From Lignipirellula cremea (GTDB lineage Bacteria > Planctomycetota > Planctomycetia > Pirellulales > Pirellulaceae), in assembly GCF_007751035.1 (NCBI RefSeq), contig NZ_CP036433.1:1903001-1967000 (forward strand): a stretch of 64,000 nt of DNA, in the 5' to 3' direction. The notes below the pieces were generated by a model. The model did no database searches, was not told where the DNA came from, and saw only the letters and a program-made list of their open reading frames with translations. The stretch's first letter is position 1. Every line of letters starts with the position of its first letter. The position numbers were made by a program, and so were the translations under genes. Shown in pieces: positions 18,491 to 29,900 of this stretch.

Positions 18491-21400
18491 ATGTTGCAGC
18501 GTCCTGCTTTGACGATCGTCTGTGCAGCGTTATGCGGCGCGTTCCCCCTGGCGGCGCTCGCCCAGTTTCCGGCCGCTCGACTGGGCGCTGTTTCGCCTAC
18601 CGGGATCCAGGCCGGGCAAGCGGTCGAATTGGTTCTGGCCGGAAGCGATCTCGACGACGTGCAAACGCTGCGATTCTCGCACCCGGGCATTACGGCCAGG
18701 CAGAAACTGGCCGAGCCGAACGGCTTCGACAAAACCCCGTTGCCGCTGGACGGCGTGTTCGAGGTCCAGGCGGCCGCCAATGTGCCGCCGGGCGCCTATG
18801 AGGTCAGGGCCGAAGGCAAGTACGGCGTCTCCAATCCCCGCTGGTTCTTTGTCGGGGCGATCGCCGAACATCAGGAGACGGAGCCTAATAACCAGGCCGA
18901 CGCGGCGAATACGATCGCCCTGCCAGCCGCCGTCAGCGGCAGCAGCCAGGCCGCCGCCGATGTGGACTATTACGCCGTGGAAGCGGCCGCCGGCCAGCGG
19001 ATCGTGATCAACTGTCTGTCCCGCCGGATCGATTCGCGGATGGACCTGGTCGTGGTCGTGCTTGATCCCCAGGGACGCGTGCTAGCCAACAGCCGCGACG
19101 AGGTCCAGGGCGACCCGCTCATCGACTTCACCGCGCCGCGGGCCGATCGGTATCTGGTCAAAGTCTATGACACCGTTTACGAAGGCGGCCCTGATTATTT
19201 CTATCGCCTGGTAATCGGCTCGCAACCACATATCGACTATGTGTTTCCGCCTGCCAGCCTGCCCGGAAACGGCCAGTTTACGATCTATGGGCGAAACCTT
19301 CCCGGCGGCCAGAACGCAGGCGTCTCTCTCGACGGCGCCGCCCTGCAGAAGCTGAATGTCACGGTCCCCATTCCGGCCGCCCCGCAACTGAACGTTGACA
19401 GCGGGATCGATGCGGCGGCGGGATCGGTTGACGGAACCACCTGGCGGCTTGCTTCGCCACAGGGCCTGTCCAACGCCGTGCTGCTTTCCACCGCCAGAGC
19501 GAAGGTCGTTCTGGAAACGGAACCGAACAACAACGATCAGCAGTCGCAGAAACTCACGCTTCCCTGTGAAGCGGCGGGCCAGTTCTATCCCCAGCGGGAT
19601 CGCGACTGGTATGAGTTTGAAGCGAAAGAAGGCGAGCAGTTCTCCCTTGAAGTCATCTCGCAGCGACTGGGCGTCAAGTCGAACCCCGCCTTGCTCCTGA
19701 TGCAGGTCGTACCGCCTGGTGAGGACGAGAAGGAGCCAACGCTCAAAATTCTGCAGCAGTCCGAAAACTCCGGCGACAGCGAAGGCGGCAACGAAGTCGC
19801 CACGCTGAACGAAGACCCCCAGCTGCAGTTCACGGCGCCTGCCGACGGGACGTACCGGGTGCTGGTTTACGACCTGCGGGCTTCCCTGCGGGACGATCCG
19901 CGTCTGGTTTACCGGTTGTTAGTACGACAAGCCCAGCCCGACTTCCGCTTGACGGCGGCGGCCGAGTTCTCTTACGCGGCCGTGAACCTGCGGCCCGGCG
20001 ACCAGACAGCCGTCCGCGTGGCGGCCTTCCGATCCGATGGTTTCGACGGCGAGATTCGCGTCACCGCCGCCGGCCTGCCGCCAGGCGTTACCGCGAGTGA
20101 GGCCGTAATCGGTCCTGGCAAAACGGCGGCCGCCATCATTCTGAAAGCGGCCCCCAATGCGGCCCCGGGGACATCCTCTTTGAAAGTTACGGGAACCGCC
20201 AAAGTCGGCGCGGCCAACGTCGTCCGCGAGGCTCGGCTGGCGACTCCCAAATGGTCGCAGCCCTACGTGGCCAACAACCAGCCGCAAATGCAGCTGGAAT
20301 CCCGCCTGACTCCCACGCTGGCGGTCAGCGTACTCAAAGATACTCCCGCCCCGATGACCGCTTTCGAGGCCGGCGCCGCAGCGCCCTATGAAACGTCCCG
20401 CGGCGGCATCCTCAAAATTCCCTACACCCGCAGCGGACCGTTCACGGGCAAGATCCTGCAGGCCGAAGTCGTCGATCTGCCGCCGAATGTAACGTCTGTC
20501 CGGGCCGATATCACCGCGGCCAAAGGGGAGATCGAACTCAAAGTGTTAGCCGCCGCCGTGCCGGGAACTTACACCCTGTACCTGGACGGGCTGGCCGAAA
20601 AGGTCGACCACAGCCGCAATCCCGAAGCGGCTGCTGCAGCCGCCCTTCGCCAGAAAGAGGTCGACGGCTTCCACACCGCCGCCCTGGCCGAAGCCAAGGC
20701 TGCCGCCGATGCGAAAACCGTTGCGGACAAAGGAGTCGTTGACGGGAAAACGGCCGTCACCCAGGCGACAACCGCCCAGGTCGCAGCCGCCGCCAAAAAG
20801 ACAGCAGCCGACACGGCCCTGGCGACGGCCACCGCCGCAGTCGCCCCGGCCAAAGCCGCCGTAACGGCCAAACCGGAGGATGCCGCCGCCAAAACAGCGC
20901 TGGCCGCCGCTGAGAAAGCAGTCGTCGACGCAGCCACCGCCGCCAAGGCAGCGGCCGACGGCCTGACTGCCGCCGACAAAGCACTGCTCGACGCCCAGAC
21001 GGCCCTGACGGCGGCGGAGAAGGTCCAGGCCGAAGCCGACGCCCTGGCGATCGCCATGAAAGAAAAGGCCGACGCCGCCACGCTGCTTAAAGCGGAAACC
21101 GACAAGCAGAAAACGGCGCTCGACGCGGCCGCCAAACCGACGCCGGTCAACGTGCCGGTGGTGTCCTCTTCGTTCGTACTGACGATCACCGAATCGCCCA
21201 TCACGCTGACGCCGCTGGCGGCTGCAACCGTCACCCAGGGAGAGAAAATCGAAATCCCGGTGACGTTCGCTCGCAAGTATGGTTACACGGCGGCCGTGAC
21301 CGTTACGCAAGTCACGTCGCCTGCAGTGCCGGGGCTCTCGATTCCGAACCTGTCGATCGGGCCGAACCAGACACAGGGAAAGCTCGCGCTCTCCACCACC

Positions 21401-21523
21401 ACGGCGACGCCGGAAGGTCCCCATACGCTGCTGCTCCGTCTGGCGATGAGTTTCAACGGTCAGAACGTGCAGATCGAAGAGCCGTTGACCATCACCATCA
21501 AAAAGGCCCCGCCAAAGCCCTGA
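18491..21523 (+). CDS. Exported protein with two PPC (pre-peptidase C-terminal) domains and an Ala-rich coil
   Basis: 1010 aa. GGAGG lies 8 bases before the ATG. A signal peptide leads into an Ig-like N-terminal domain, then a PPC domain at about residues 120-245 (TEPNNQADAAN, DVDYYAVEAAAG) and a second at about 340-485 (TEPNNNDQQSQ, DRDWYEFEAKEG). Residues about 710-880 are an Ala/Lys/Asp-rich heptad-like coil inserted before a C-terminal Ig-like domain. No protease domain is present, so the PPC modules are probably adhesive or structural here. It is 99 bp after the Big2-DUF1549 gene and 76 bp before the cytochrome-WD40 gene. Confidence 0.85.
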   Translation: MLQRPALTIVCAALCGAFPLAALAQFPAARLGAVSPTGIQAGQAVELVLAGSDLDDVQTLRFSHPGITARQKLAEPNGFDKTPLPLDGVFEVQAAANVPPGAYEVRAEGKYGVSNPRWFFVGAIAEHQETEPNNQADAANTIALPAAVSGSSQAAADVDYYAVEAAAGQRIVINCLSRRIDSRMDLVVVVLDPQGRVLANSRDEVQGDPLIDFTAPRADRYLVKVYDTVYEGGPDYFYRLVIGSQPHIDYVFPPASLPGNGQFTIYGRNLPGGQNAGVSLDGAALQKLNVTVPIPAAPQLNVDSGIDAAAGSVDGTTWRLASPQGLSNAVLLSTARAKVVLETEPNNNDQQSQKLTLPCEAAGQFYPQRDRDWYEFEAKEGEQFSLEVISQRLGVKSNPALLLMQVVPPGEDEKEPTLKILQQSENSGDSEGGNEVATLNEDPQLQFTAPADGTYRVLVYDLRASLRDDPRLVYRLLVRQAQPDFRLTAAAEFSYAAVNLRPGDQTAVRVAAFRSDGFDGEIRVTAAGLPPGVTASEAVIGPGKTAAAIILKAAPNAAPGTSSLKVTGTAKVGAANVVREARLATPKWSQPYVANNQPQMQLESRLTPTLAVSVLKDTPAPMTAFEAGAAAPYETSRGGILKIPYTRSGPFTGKILQAEVVDLPPNVTSVRADITAAKGEIELKVLAAAVPGTYTLYLDGLAEKVDHSRNPEAAAAAALRQKEVDGFHTAALAEAKAAADAKTVADKGVVDGKTAVTQATTAQVAAAAKKTAADTALATATAAVAPAKAAVTAKPEDAAAKTALAAAEKAVVDAATAAKAAADGLTAADKALLDAQTALTAAEKVQAEADALAIAMKEKADAATLLKAETDKQKTALDAAAKPTPVNVPVVSSSFVLTITESPITLTPLAAATVTQGEKIEIPVTFARKYGYTAAVTVTQVTSPAVPGLSIPNLSIGPNQTQGKLALSTTTATPEGPHTLLLRLAMSFNGQNVQIEEPLTITIKKAPPKP

Positions 21524-21599
21524 CCGGCGTGCTGTTCACGTACGCTGCCGCTTCCTTTCCCGCCTCGCAAAACTCCCCCCCGACCCCAAGGGCGCAGGA

Positions 21600-24500
21600 A
21601 TGTTCACTTTGCTACGAACCTCGATCGCGGTCGCCGCCGTGGCTGTCAGCTGGCTGCTGCCGCACGCCCTGCAGGCCCAGATCGCCATTGCTCCGCTGCA
21701 GCGCGCTGACGCGGTCAGCTTTGAAAAAGAGATCCTGCCGATCTTCCAGAAGAACTGCCTGGCCTGCCACAGCGAGTCCGAAACCAACGGCGAGCTTGTC
21801 CTGGAATCCCCCCAAACGATCCTGCGGGGAGGAGACTCGGGCCCGGCCGTGGAACCCGGCAAAAGCGCCGCCAGCCTGCTGCTGCAGGTGGCCTCCCATA
21901 CGTCCGAACCGGTCATGCCGCCGGCCGGAAACGACGTCGCCGCCGCCAATCTCACGCCGAACGAACTGGGCCTGATCAAACTCTGGATCGACCAGGGCGC
22001 CAAAGGCTCGCTGGCCGGCGGCCTGCTGTCGCCGACCGTCTGGCGTCCGCTGCCGCCGGGGAACCATCCGATTTATGCTACGGCGATCAGTCCCGACGGA
22101 CAGTTTGTCGCCTGCGGCAGGGCGAACCAGATTTTCATCTATCATGCGCCGACAGGGCAGCTCATCTCGCGACTGAGCGACCCGGCACTGCAGTCGGCCC
22201 GGGATCCGCGACCGGGCGCCGCCCATCTGGATGTGGTGCAGTCGCTGACCTTCAATCCCTCCGGCGATATGCTCGCCTCGGGCGGTTTTCGCACCCTCAA
22301 GCTGTGGCGTTTCCCGCGCGACGTGCAGCGCCAGGCAGCGCCCCCGGCGGCCGCCGCGTTGACGGCCGTCGCCGTGAGTCCGCTGCGAGACCTGGCGGCG
22401 CTGGGCTCGGCCGACAACTCCATCCAACTCTGGAACCTGCAGACGGGAACGATCCAGGCGACACTGACAGGCCACACCGGTCCGGTGAGCTCGCTCCGTT
22501 TCTCGCACGACGGCGCCCTGCTGTACTCAGGTTCGCACGATCAAACGGTGCGCGTCTGGCAAACAGCCGACGGCGCTCCGGCCGGCCTGATTCAAACGCC
22601 GTCGCCCGTCAACGCGCTGACCACCATCCAGTTCCCCTCCCCCGCCGCCGTTGCCGCGGCAGAGCAAGCGGCCGCCGCTGCTGCCGCAGAACCGGCCGCC
22701 CCCGCTGCGGAACCCGCGACTGCCGCGGAAGAAGCAGCCGAGGAGATGATTGCCCCGGCTCCGCTGCCGCTTGTCGAACAGGTCGTCACAGGCGGCGAGG
22801 ATAAACTCCTGCGAGTCTGGGAGGCGCCGTTGCCCTCCGCACAACTCACAGGTCTGATCGACAAGACGACCGTGCTGGCGCAAAGCCCCGATCGACAGTG
22901 GCTGGCCTCCGCCAACGCCGCCGGTCAAGTCAAGCTGTCGCCCGCCTTCCCGCCCTCCGCGAGCGAACCTGTTGACGGCGAGACGCCCACGACTCCGGTC
23001 GATCCGGCAGCTTCTGTCGAACCCGCGGCGGTGCTGTACTCGCAGGAACCGTGGACCGCGCATGCGGGCCCGGTGACTGCGTTGGCGTTTCACTTCTTGC
23101 CGGGTCAGCCAGCTGTTGAACCGGCTGCCGGCGCTGCCGCGGAAACGGGGACGCCTGCCGTTCCGGCCCGCTTGCGACTGGCGACTGCGTCGGCCGACGG
23201 TACGGTGAAAATCTGGAACTGCGCCGATCTGGCGGCCGAGCCGCTCCTGCTCAGGGCGTCGTTATCTACGATCGCCAGCGTCGCTTTCTCGATCGACGGC
23301 GCCGTGCTGGCGACCGGCGACGGCGCTGGCAACGTTTCGCTCTGGAACCTCTCCCCTTCGCCGCAGCAAGCCGTCCAGAACCCGCTGCCGGAACCCGCGG
23401 TTACGCCCGTGGCCCGGCTGGCGACAGTCAGCGTTGACGGCAAACTGCTGGCGTACGCCACGACGATCCAGGAGCGTCCGGCGATCGTCGTGCGTGATCT
23501 GGCGTCGCAACAAATCGTGCACACGCTGCTGGGGCACACGGCGGAGATCAAGGCGCTTGCCTTTAACGCCGACAACACGCGGCTGGCTTCTGGATCGACG
23601 GACGGAACGGCCCGCGTGTGGAGCCTGGTCGATGCGAAGTTTCCGGAAACGGCGACCTTTGCCGAGCATGGCGCAGCGGTGACGACGGTCGCCTTTTCGA
23701 GCGACGGCGTGCAGGTGGTTTCCGGCGCCGCGAACAACACTCTCAAAGCCTGGACTGCCGCCGACGGACTGCTGGCCGCGGACTTTACCGGCCATACGGG
23801 CCCGCTCGTTGGCGTCTTTAAGACGGCTACCCAGCAGATCATCTCGGTCGCCGCCGACAAAACGCTCCGCGTCTGGAATCCAACCGGCGGCGCTGCCGTC
23901 GCCACGGTCGCCCTGCCGGATACGCCCGTCACGGCCGCCATGTCAAATGACCGGGCCCAGATCGCGGTCGCCGGCGCTGGGAAAAACATCACCCTGCATC
24001 GGGCCGATACGGGCGCCCTGGTGCAAACGCTGACGGGGCACTCCGCCGTGGTGGAGTCGCTCGCCTTCAGCCCCGACCAGACACGTCTGCTTGCTACCGA
24101 CCAGGGCGCCGCCCTGGTGTGGGGCATCGTTGAGGAGCGGCTGCTCGAATGGCTTCCGGCCCAGTTGAAGCTGGCCAGCGGGGCCTTCCTGGCCGACGCC
24201 CAGAACGTCGTCCTGTGCGAAGCCGACGGCCGGATCGCGGCGCATCGCCTGCAGCTGGAGCGTGCGTTGCCCTCGCTGCCGGCCGGCGTCGTGGACCTTG
24301 TTTATCATCCGGCGGCTGCCTCTCTGTTTGCCGCCGGCGAGGACGGTTCGCTCCGCTCGTTCAACACGGAAACCGGCGCGCTGTTGTTCGGCGGTGCGCA
24401 CGGCGCCCCGGTGCATGCCCTGGCCCTGCGCGGCGACGGCGTGCAGCTGGCGACGGCCGGCGAGGACAAGGTTGTCAAAATCTGGAACCCGGCCAACGGC

Positions 24501-26738
24501 GCCGCCCTGGCTCCGACCCAGCTGGCGGGGTTTGCTGGTCCCGTATTTGATCTGCAGTTTGCGGCCGGCGACACGCAACTCGTCGGTCTGGGAGCAAAGC
24601 AGATGCTGGCGTTTAGCGTGGTCGACGGCGCGCTGGAACAGGCGTTCGATCTGGCCGGCGACAACAGCAAACAGCTGTTGCTGCTCGATGCCGATCAACT
24701 GCAGGCCGCCATCGTCAACGACGCGGGCGTGGAGGTGCATCGACTGGGACTGGTGCAGCGGATTACGGGCCACACCCAGGCCATCACTTCGCTCACGCAT
24801 TACCAGGGAGTCGAGGTCGTTTCCGGCGGCGCCGACGGTTCGGTGCGGCACTGGAATTTGCAGGCGGCGACCCCTTTGGTGCGGCTCATGAACCACGGCG
24901 GCGTCGTGACGGCCGTCGCTGCCAGCCCGGAGAGCGAACGCTTCGCCTCGGCCGGCGAGGATAAAACGGCCCGTCTGTGGAACGCAACCAGTGGAGCGCA
25001 GATCGCCATCCTGCAGGGCGATCTGCGAGCCGACTCGCTCGTCGCCAAACTGACGGAACAAAAGACCGCCGCCATCGCCAAAACGGCCGCCACCAAGGCC
25101 GCACTGGACGTGGCGGAAAAAGACCTGCCGGTCAAGGTCGCCGCCGAGAAGACCCGGGCCGACGCGCTGGCCGCCGCCGATAAAGAGGTCGCCGCCAAGA
25201 TGGCCGTCGTCGCCGCTGCCGAAAAAGCCAAGTCAGCTGCCGAGCAGGTCGCGCTGCAGGCCGCCGCCGCCGCCCAGGTCGCCGCGGTGAAGAAAGAAGA
25301 GATCGACAAAACGGCCGCCGATCTCCTGGCCGCCGCCACCCAGCTGGCCGCCAATGCGACGTCCGCCCAGGCGATCGCCCAGAGCGAACCGGGCAACGCC
25401 GCCCTGACAACCAAAGCGGCGGCCGCTGCTGCAGCCGCAACCGCCGCCGATACCAAAGCCAAACAGGCCGCCGCCGCGAAACCCGCCGCGGCCCAGGTTT
25501 TCCAGACAGCCGCCACCGCCGCCAATACAGCCGCCGCCCAGGCGGTCGCGATGAACAAGCCTTACACCGATGCGCAGACCGCGCTCGGGGTCGCCGCCAC
25601 CGCGCGGGAACAGGCGTCCCAGTTGCACGCGGCCGCCCAGCGCGATCTGGAACTGGCCCAGTCCTTGCCGCCGCTGGCGAAGGCCGAACTCACCAAAGCC
25701 GAGGGGGCCCTCGTCCAGGCCGAGACCGATCTGGCGGCTGCCGTGGCGACCGCCGCCGCGGCGAAAATGCCGATTCGCGCCGTCGCTTTTGCCCCGCAGG
25801 GAACGTCACTGGCGACCGCCGGCGACTATGCGGCTGTGCATACCTGGGACGCCGAAGCGGGCCAGCCGCTGGGGGCCTTTGTGGGCCATGCGGGTGCGGT
25901 TGCCGGGATTGCGTTTGAATCCGACGCCAGCCTGGTTTCCGTCTCGGCGGACAAGTCGGCCGTACAGTGGGAGCTGAGTCCCGGCTGGCAGTTGGAGCGG
26001 GTGATCGGCGCGGTGGATAACCCGGCCGTCTTTACGGACCGGGTCGCGGCCACCGCTTTCAGTCGAGACGGCGAACTGGTCGCCGGGGCCGGCGGCGTGC
26101 CGTCCCGTTCAGGCGAGTTCAGCATCTTTCGCGTGTCTGATGGCTCGCGGGTGCAGTCGGTGTTCGACGCCCATACCGACGCGGCCAATGCTATCGTCTT
26201 CTCGCCTGATTCGCTCAGCGTGGCGACGGCGGCGGCTGACAAGTACGTCAAAATTTTCGACATCGCGTCCGGCCAGCAAGTACGGCAGTTTGAAGGCCAC
26301 ACCAACCATGTGCTGGGCGTCTCCTGGCGAAGCAACGGCCAGTCGCTGGCCAGCGCCGGCGCCGACGGCGTGTTGCGGGTCTGGAACGCCGAAACGGGCG
26401 ATCGTCTGCGCGATGTCAACGGCTATACCAAACAGGTCACGGCCGTCACCTTTGTGGGGCAGTCGCCGATCCTGCTGAGCTGTTCGGGCGACGGGCTGGT
26501 CCGTTTGCACAACTCCGACAACGGTGGTTTGACGCGGAACTTTGCCGGCCTCACCGACTACATGTACGCGGTCGACGCTACGCCCAATTCCACGTTGATC
26601 GTCGCCGGCGGGCACGACGGCGTGTTGCGGATCTGGAACGGCGCCAACGGCGTCATCCTGCACGAAATTAGCGCTCCCGAACCCCCGGAAACCGCGGCCG
26701 GGGAGAATCCGTCGCAGGAGAGCCTGACGCAGCAGTAA
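21600..26738 (+). CDS. Exported cytochrome-C (PSCyt1)-WD40 repeat protein
   Basis: 1712 aa. A signal peptide (residues 1-26) is followed by a PSCyt1-type domain with haem motif CLACH near residue 53 and the family's VMPPAGND loop. From about residue 150 onward there are many WD40 repeats (for example ASGGFRTLKLWRF, LYSGSHDQTVRVW, LASGSTDGTARVWSL). A 240-residue Ala/Lys-rich coil, about residues 1140-1390, splits the propellers just after KTARLWNATSGAQ. A further Ala/Pro/Glu linker lies near residues 345-380. Likely an extracytoplasmic scaffold with one redox site; the function is inferred only. Confidence 0.9.
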   Translation: MFTLLRTSIAVAAVAVSWLLPHALQAQIAIAPLQRADAVSFEKEILPIFQKNCLACHSESETNGELVLESPQTILRGGDSGPAVEPGKSAASLLLQVASHTSEPVMPPAGNDVAAANLTPNELGLIKLWIDQGAKGSLAGGLLSPTVWRPLPPGNHPIYATAISPDGQFVACGRANQIFIYHAPTGQLISRLSDPALQSARDPRPGAAHLDVVQSLTFNPSGDMLASGGFRTLKLWRFPRDVQRQAAPPAAAALTAVAVSPLRDLAALGSADNSIQLWNLQTGTIQATLTGHTGPVSSLRFSHDGALLYSGSHDQTVRVWQTADGAPAGLIQTPSPVNALTTIQFPSPAAVAAAEQAAAAAAAEPAAPAAEPATAAEEAAEEMIAPAPLPLVEQVVTGGEDKLLRVWEAPLPSAQLTGLIDKTTVLAQSPDRQWLASANAAGQVKLSPAFPPSASEPVDGETPTTPVDPAASVEPAAVLYSQEPWTAHAGPVTALAFHFLPGQPAVEPAAGAAAETGTPAVPARLRLATASADGTVKIWNCADLAAEPLLLRASLSTIASVAFSIDGAVLATGDGAGNVSLWNLSPSPQQAVQNPLPEPAVTPVARLATVSVDGKLLAYATTIQERPAIVVRDLASQQIVHTLLGHTAEIKALAFNADNTRLASGSTDGTARVWSLVDAKFPETATFAEHGAAVTTVAFSSDGVQVVSGAANNTLKAWTAADGLLAADFTGHTGPLVGVFKTATQQIISVAADKTLRVWNPTGGAAVATVALPDTPVTAAMSNDRAQIAVAGAGKNITLHRADTGALVQTLTGHSAVVESLAFSPDQTRLLATDQGAALVWGIVEERLLEWLPAQLKLASGAFLADAQNVVLCEADGRIAAHRLQLERALPSLPAGVVDLVYHPAAASLFAAGEDGSLRSFNTETGALLFGGAHGAPVHALALRGDGVQLATAGEDKVVKIWNPANGAALAPTQLAGFAGPVFDLQFAAGDTQLVGLGAKQMLAFSVVDGALEQAFDLAGDNSKQLLLLDADQLQAAIVNDAGVEVHRLGLVQRITGHTQAITSLTHYQGVEVVSGGADGSVRHWNLQAATPLVRLMNHGGVVTAVAASPESERFASAGEDKTARLWNATSGAQIAILQGDLRADSLVAKLTEQKTAAIAKTAATKAALDVAEKDLPVKVAAEKTRADALAAADKEVAAKMAVVAAAEKAKSAAEQVALQAAAAAQVAAVKKEEIDKTAADLLAAATQLAANATSAQAIAQSEPGNAALTTKAAAAAAAATAADTKAKQAAAAKPAAAQVFQTAATAANTAAAQAVAMNKPYTDAQTALGVAATAREQASQLHAAAQRDLELAQSLPPLAKAELTKAEGALVQAETDLAAAVATAAAAKMPIRAVAFAPQGTSLATAGDYAAVHTWDAEAGQPLGAFVGHAGAVAGIAFESDASLVSVSADKSAVQWELSPGWQLERVIGAVDNPAVFTDRVAATAFSRDGELVAGAGGVPSRSGEFSIFRVSDGSRVQSVFDAHTDAANAIVFSPDSLSVATAAADKYVKIFDIASGQQVRQFEGHTNHVLGVSWRSNGQSLASAGADGVLRVWNAETGDRLRDVNGYTKQVTAVTFVGQSPILLSCSGDGLVRLHNSDNGGLTRNFAGLTDYMYAVDATPNSTLIVAGGHDGVLRIWNGANGVILHEISAPEPPETAAGENPSQESLTQQ

Positions 26739-26969
26739 CGGAATCGGCGGGCCCTGCGCCTGTCGCCATTTGCCGGACGACGTTTACCCCTCATTCAAAA
26801 CAAACTGACTCAATGACGCCCTGGCCGCCGATGGGCAGCCAGTCGCGTCTGTTTGCCTGGCTGCTGCGGCAGCCGATCGCCTGCTTCTCCTTCTCTTCTC
26901 GATTCTTATCATCGGCATCAACGGCACGCAAGAAAGGATGCTTGGGCGCCTCCACGAAAGGCCCATCGC

Positions 26970-29900
26970 GTGAACACCCTGACTAACCGGCTTTTGACGT
27001 TACTCACTTCGTTACTCTTTGTCGGGGCGTTGTTGGCTTCGCTGGACGCGGTTCGGGCTCAGGCCCCCCTGGCCTTGGAAGGACATACCAACGCGGTCGC
27101 CGAAGCGGCGCCCTCTCCCGATGGCCAGCGTCTGGCGACGGCTGGATTTGACGGCGAGCTGCGCATCTGGTCGATCGCCGGCGGCGAAGCGTTGCGGACG
27201 TTGTCGGCCAGCCCGGCCCAGGTGCTGTCGGTGGCGGTCAGCCCCAGCGGACGTGGTCTGGTCAGCGGCTCGCGCGACGGCGTGGTCCGCGTGTGGGACT
27301 TTTACAATCCGGCGCCGCTGGTGCGGCAGACCTGGGAAGGCGGGCCCGTCCATGCGCTCGCGTACGCGTCCGACGGCTCCTGGCTGGTCTCCGGTTCGGC
27401 CGACAAGGCGGTTCGTATCTCCAAGCTGGAGGGCCTGTCGCCGCTCCCGGCGGAGCAGACGCTGCTGGGCCATTCGGCCGCCGTGCTGCGTACGGCGATC
27501 AACGCGGATAACAGTCTGCTCGCTTCGGCCGACGCCCTGGGCGAAGTGCGACTGTGGAATCCGGCCGACGGCGACCCGCTGGGCGTGCTGGGAGCGCATG
27601 CGGGTACGGTTGCGGGCCTGCAGTTCCATCCGCAAGAGCCGTTGCTGTTGACGGCAGGCGCCGATGGAGCCGCGCGGTTGTGGCGGCTGCCGATCCTGGG
27701 GCCGGTCGACCTGCCGGCGGGAACCGGGGAGACGACCGCCGTCGCCATTTCCGCCGACGGCAAGCTGCTGGCCGCCGGTGCGGCCGACAAGTCGATCCGC
27801 CTGTTCGCCGGCGCTCCGCTGGCCCCGACCAAGGTGCTCGCCGGCGCCGCCGACGCCATTCGCAGCCTGGCCCTGAACGAGGACGCCAGCCTGCTGGCCG
27901 CCGCCGATGCAGCCGGCGTGATCCGCTTCTGGGCGACCGTCGACGGCGCCGATAATCTGGCCCTGTACGGCCCTGCCGGGCCGGTGAACAGCATCGCCTT
28001 TAACACGTCCGGCGATCGTCTGGCTGCTGCGGGCGAGGACGGCATGCTCCGCGTGTGGAAGCTGCCGCAGCCCGTCGTCCCGCTGGCAGGACATGCGCTG
28101 CCGGTTCGCGTCGCGGTCTACAGTGCCGACGGCAAGATCCTCGCCACCGCGGGCGACGACAAGCTCGTCAAACTCTGGAACACGGCCGATGGCGCCGCGT
28201 TGCGATCCCTGCCGGCTCACACGGAAGCCGTGACGTCGGTTGCCTGGAACGCCGCCAATACCCAGCTGGCCGCGGGCGACGCGGCTGGGGAAGTTCGCCT
28301 TTCCAACCCCGCCGACGCCGCCGCGCAAGGGACGCTGCTCGCACATCAGGGCGCCGTGACGCAAATGGCTTATGCACCGACCGGCGAGCAACTTATTACC
28401 GCTGGGGAGGACGGCCTGGCCCGCTGGTGGAAGCTGCCGCTGGTTGCTCCGCGGGCGATCACCGGCCCGACGGTCGCCGTATCGCATACCGTGCTTTCGA
28501 CCGACGGCGTGACCTTGTTCACCGGCGACGGCCCGGTCGTCCGTTCGTTTACGGCCGCCACCGGAGCCGCGGGAAAAACGTACGCCGGACAGGTCGGCCC
28601 GGTTGCCGCGCTCGCGGTCGATGCGGCCGGCGCCGTGCTGGCTAGCGGGAACGACACAGGCGTGATCCAGCTCTGGAACGCGGCTGACGGCGTTGATCGC
28701 CTGTCGCTGCACGGTCATGTCGGTCCGATCGCCGATCTCGCGTTTCATCCGGCGGGCAAGCAGATCGCTACAGCCGGCGCTGACGGGGACCTGCGCATCT
28801 GGAATCTGCCGACGGCGGCCAAACCGCTGCCGGGAGGCGCCGCCATGCCGGTGGTCGCCACCGCATTCAGCAGCGACGGAGCGCTGGTCGCCACGGCCGG
28901 CGTTGCGGCGGGCAAGCCGGCTGTGATCGTTCGCAATGCGGCGACCGGAGCGGTGACGGGAACCGTGCTGGGGCATGAAGGGGCCATCACGTCGGTGGCG
29001 TTCAGCGGGAACAAAACGCGACTGATCACTGGCTCGGCGGACAAAACGGCCCGGGTGTGGAATCTGTCGGATCCCAAATTTCCCGAGGTGTCGAAGTTCA
29101 CCCACGCCGTGGCCGTAACGGCCGTTGCCCTGTCGGTCGACGGCGCCGCCGCGTTTTCGGCCGCCGCTGACAATTCGCTCATCCACTGGAATCCGGTCGA
29201 TGGCGTCGAGGTGAAAGCGCTGGCCGGGCATACGGGACCGGTCCAGCAACTGGCGGTCGCCGGCGCGTTGCTGGCTTCGGGATCGACGGACAAATCGGTC
29301 AAGGTCTGGACGATCGCCACCGGCGCCCTGGCCCGCACCCTGGCCCATGGCGAAGCGGTCAAATGCATAGCGTTTTCCGCCGATGGAACGGTGCTGGCCT
29401 CTGCCGGCGACGCCAGCATCAAAACCTGGACGGCGGCGACCGGGGCGGCGATTGCCGAGGGGACTGGCTTTACCGGACCGTTGACTTCCCTGGCCGGCGG
29501 GACGGAAGGCAGGTTCGCCAGCACCGCGGCCGATGGCGTACGACTGTGGGATGCGGCCGGAGCGACGCTGCAGGCGTTCCCCCCGGGCGCTGCGGCCGAT
29601 CGGGCTGTCGCCTGGGGAACCGGCGGGGTGCTGACGGTGGTTGATCTGCAGAACGGCCTGCGGGCGGAGACGCCGGCGATAGTCGCCCGATACGCGGCCC
29701 ATCCCGGTGGAGCGTTGTCGCTGGTTTACAGCAAGGACGGCGCCGCGATTCTTTCCTCCGGCGTTGATAAGGCGGTCAAGCAGTGGACGGCCGCCGACGG
29801 CAAGCTGGCGAGGACTTTCACCGGCCCGACCGACGTCGTCCGTGAACTGGCGATCAGCCCCGACGGCCTGCTGCTGGCCGGAGCCAGCGCCGACAAGAAC

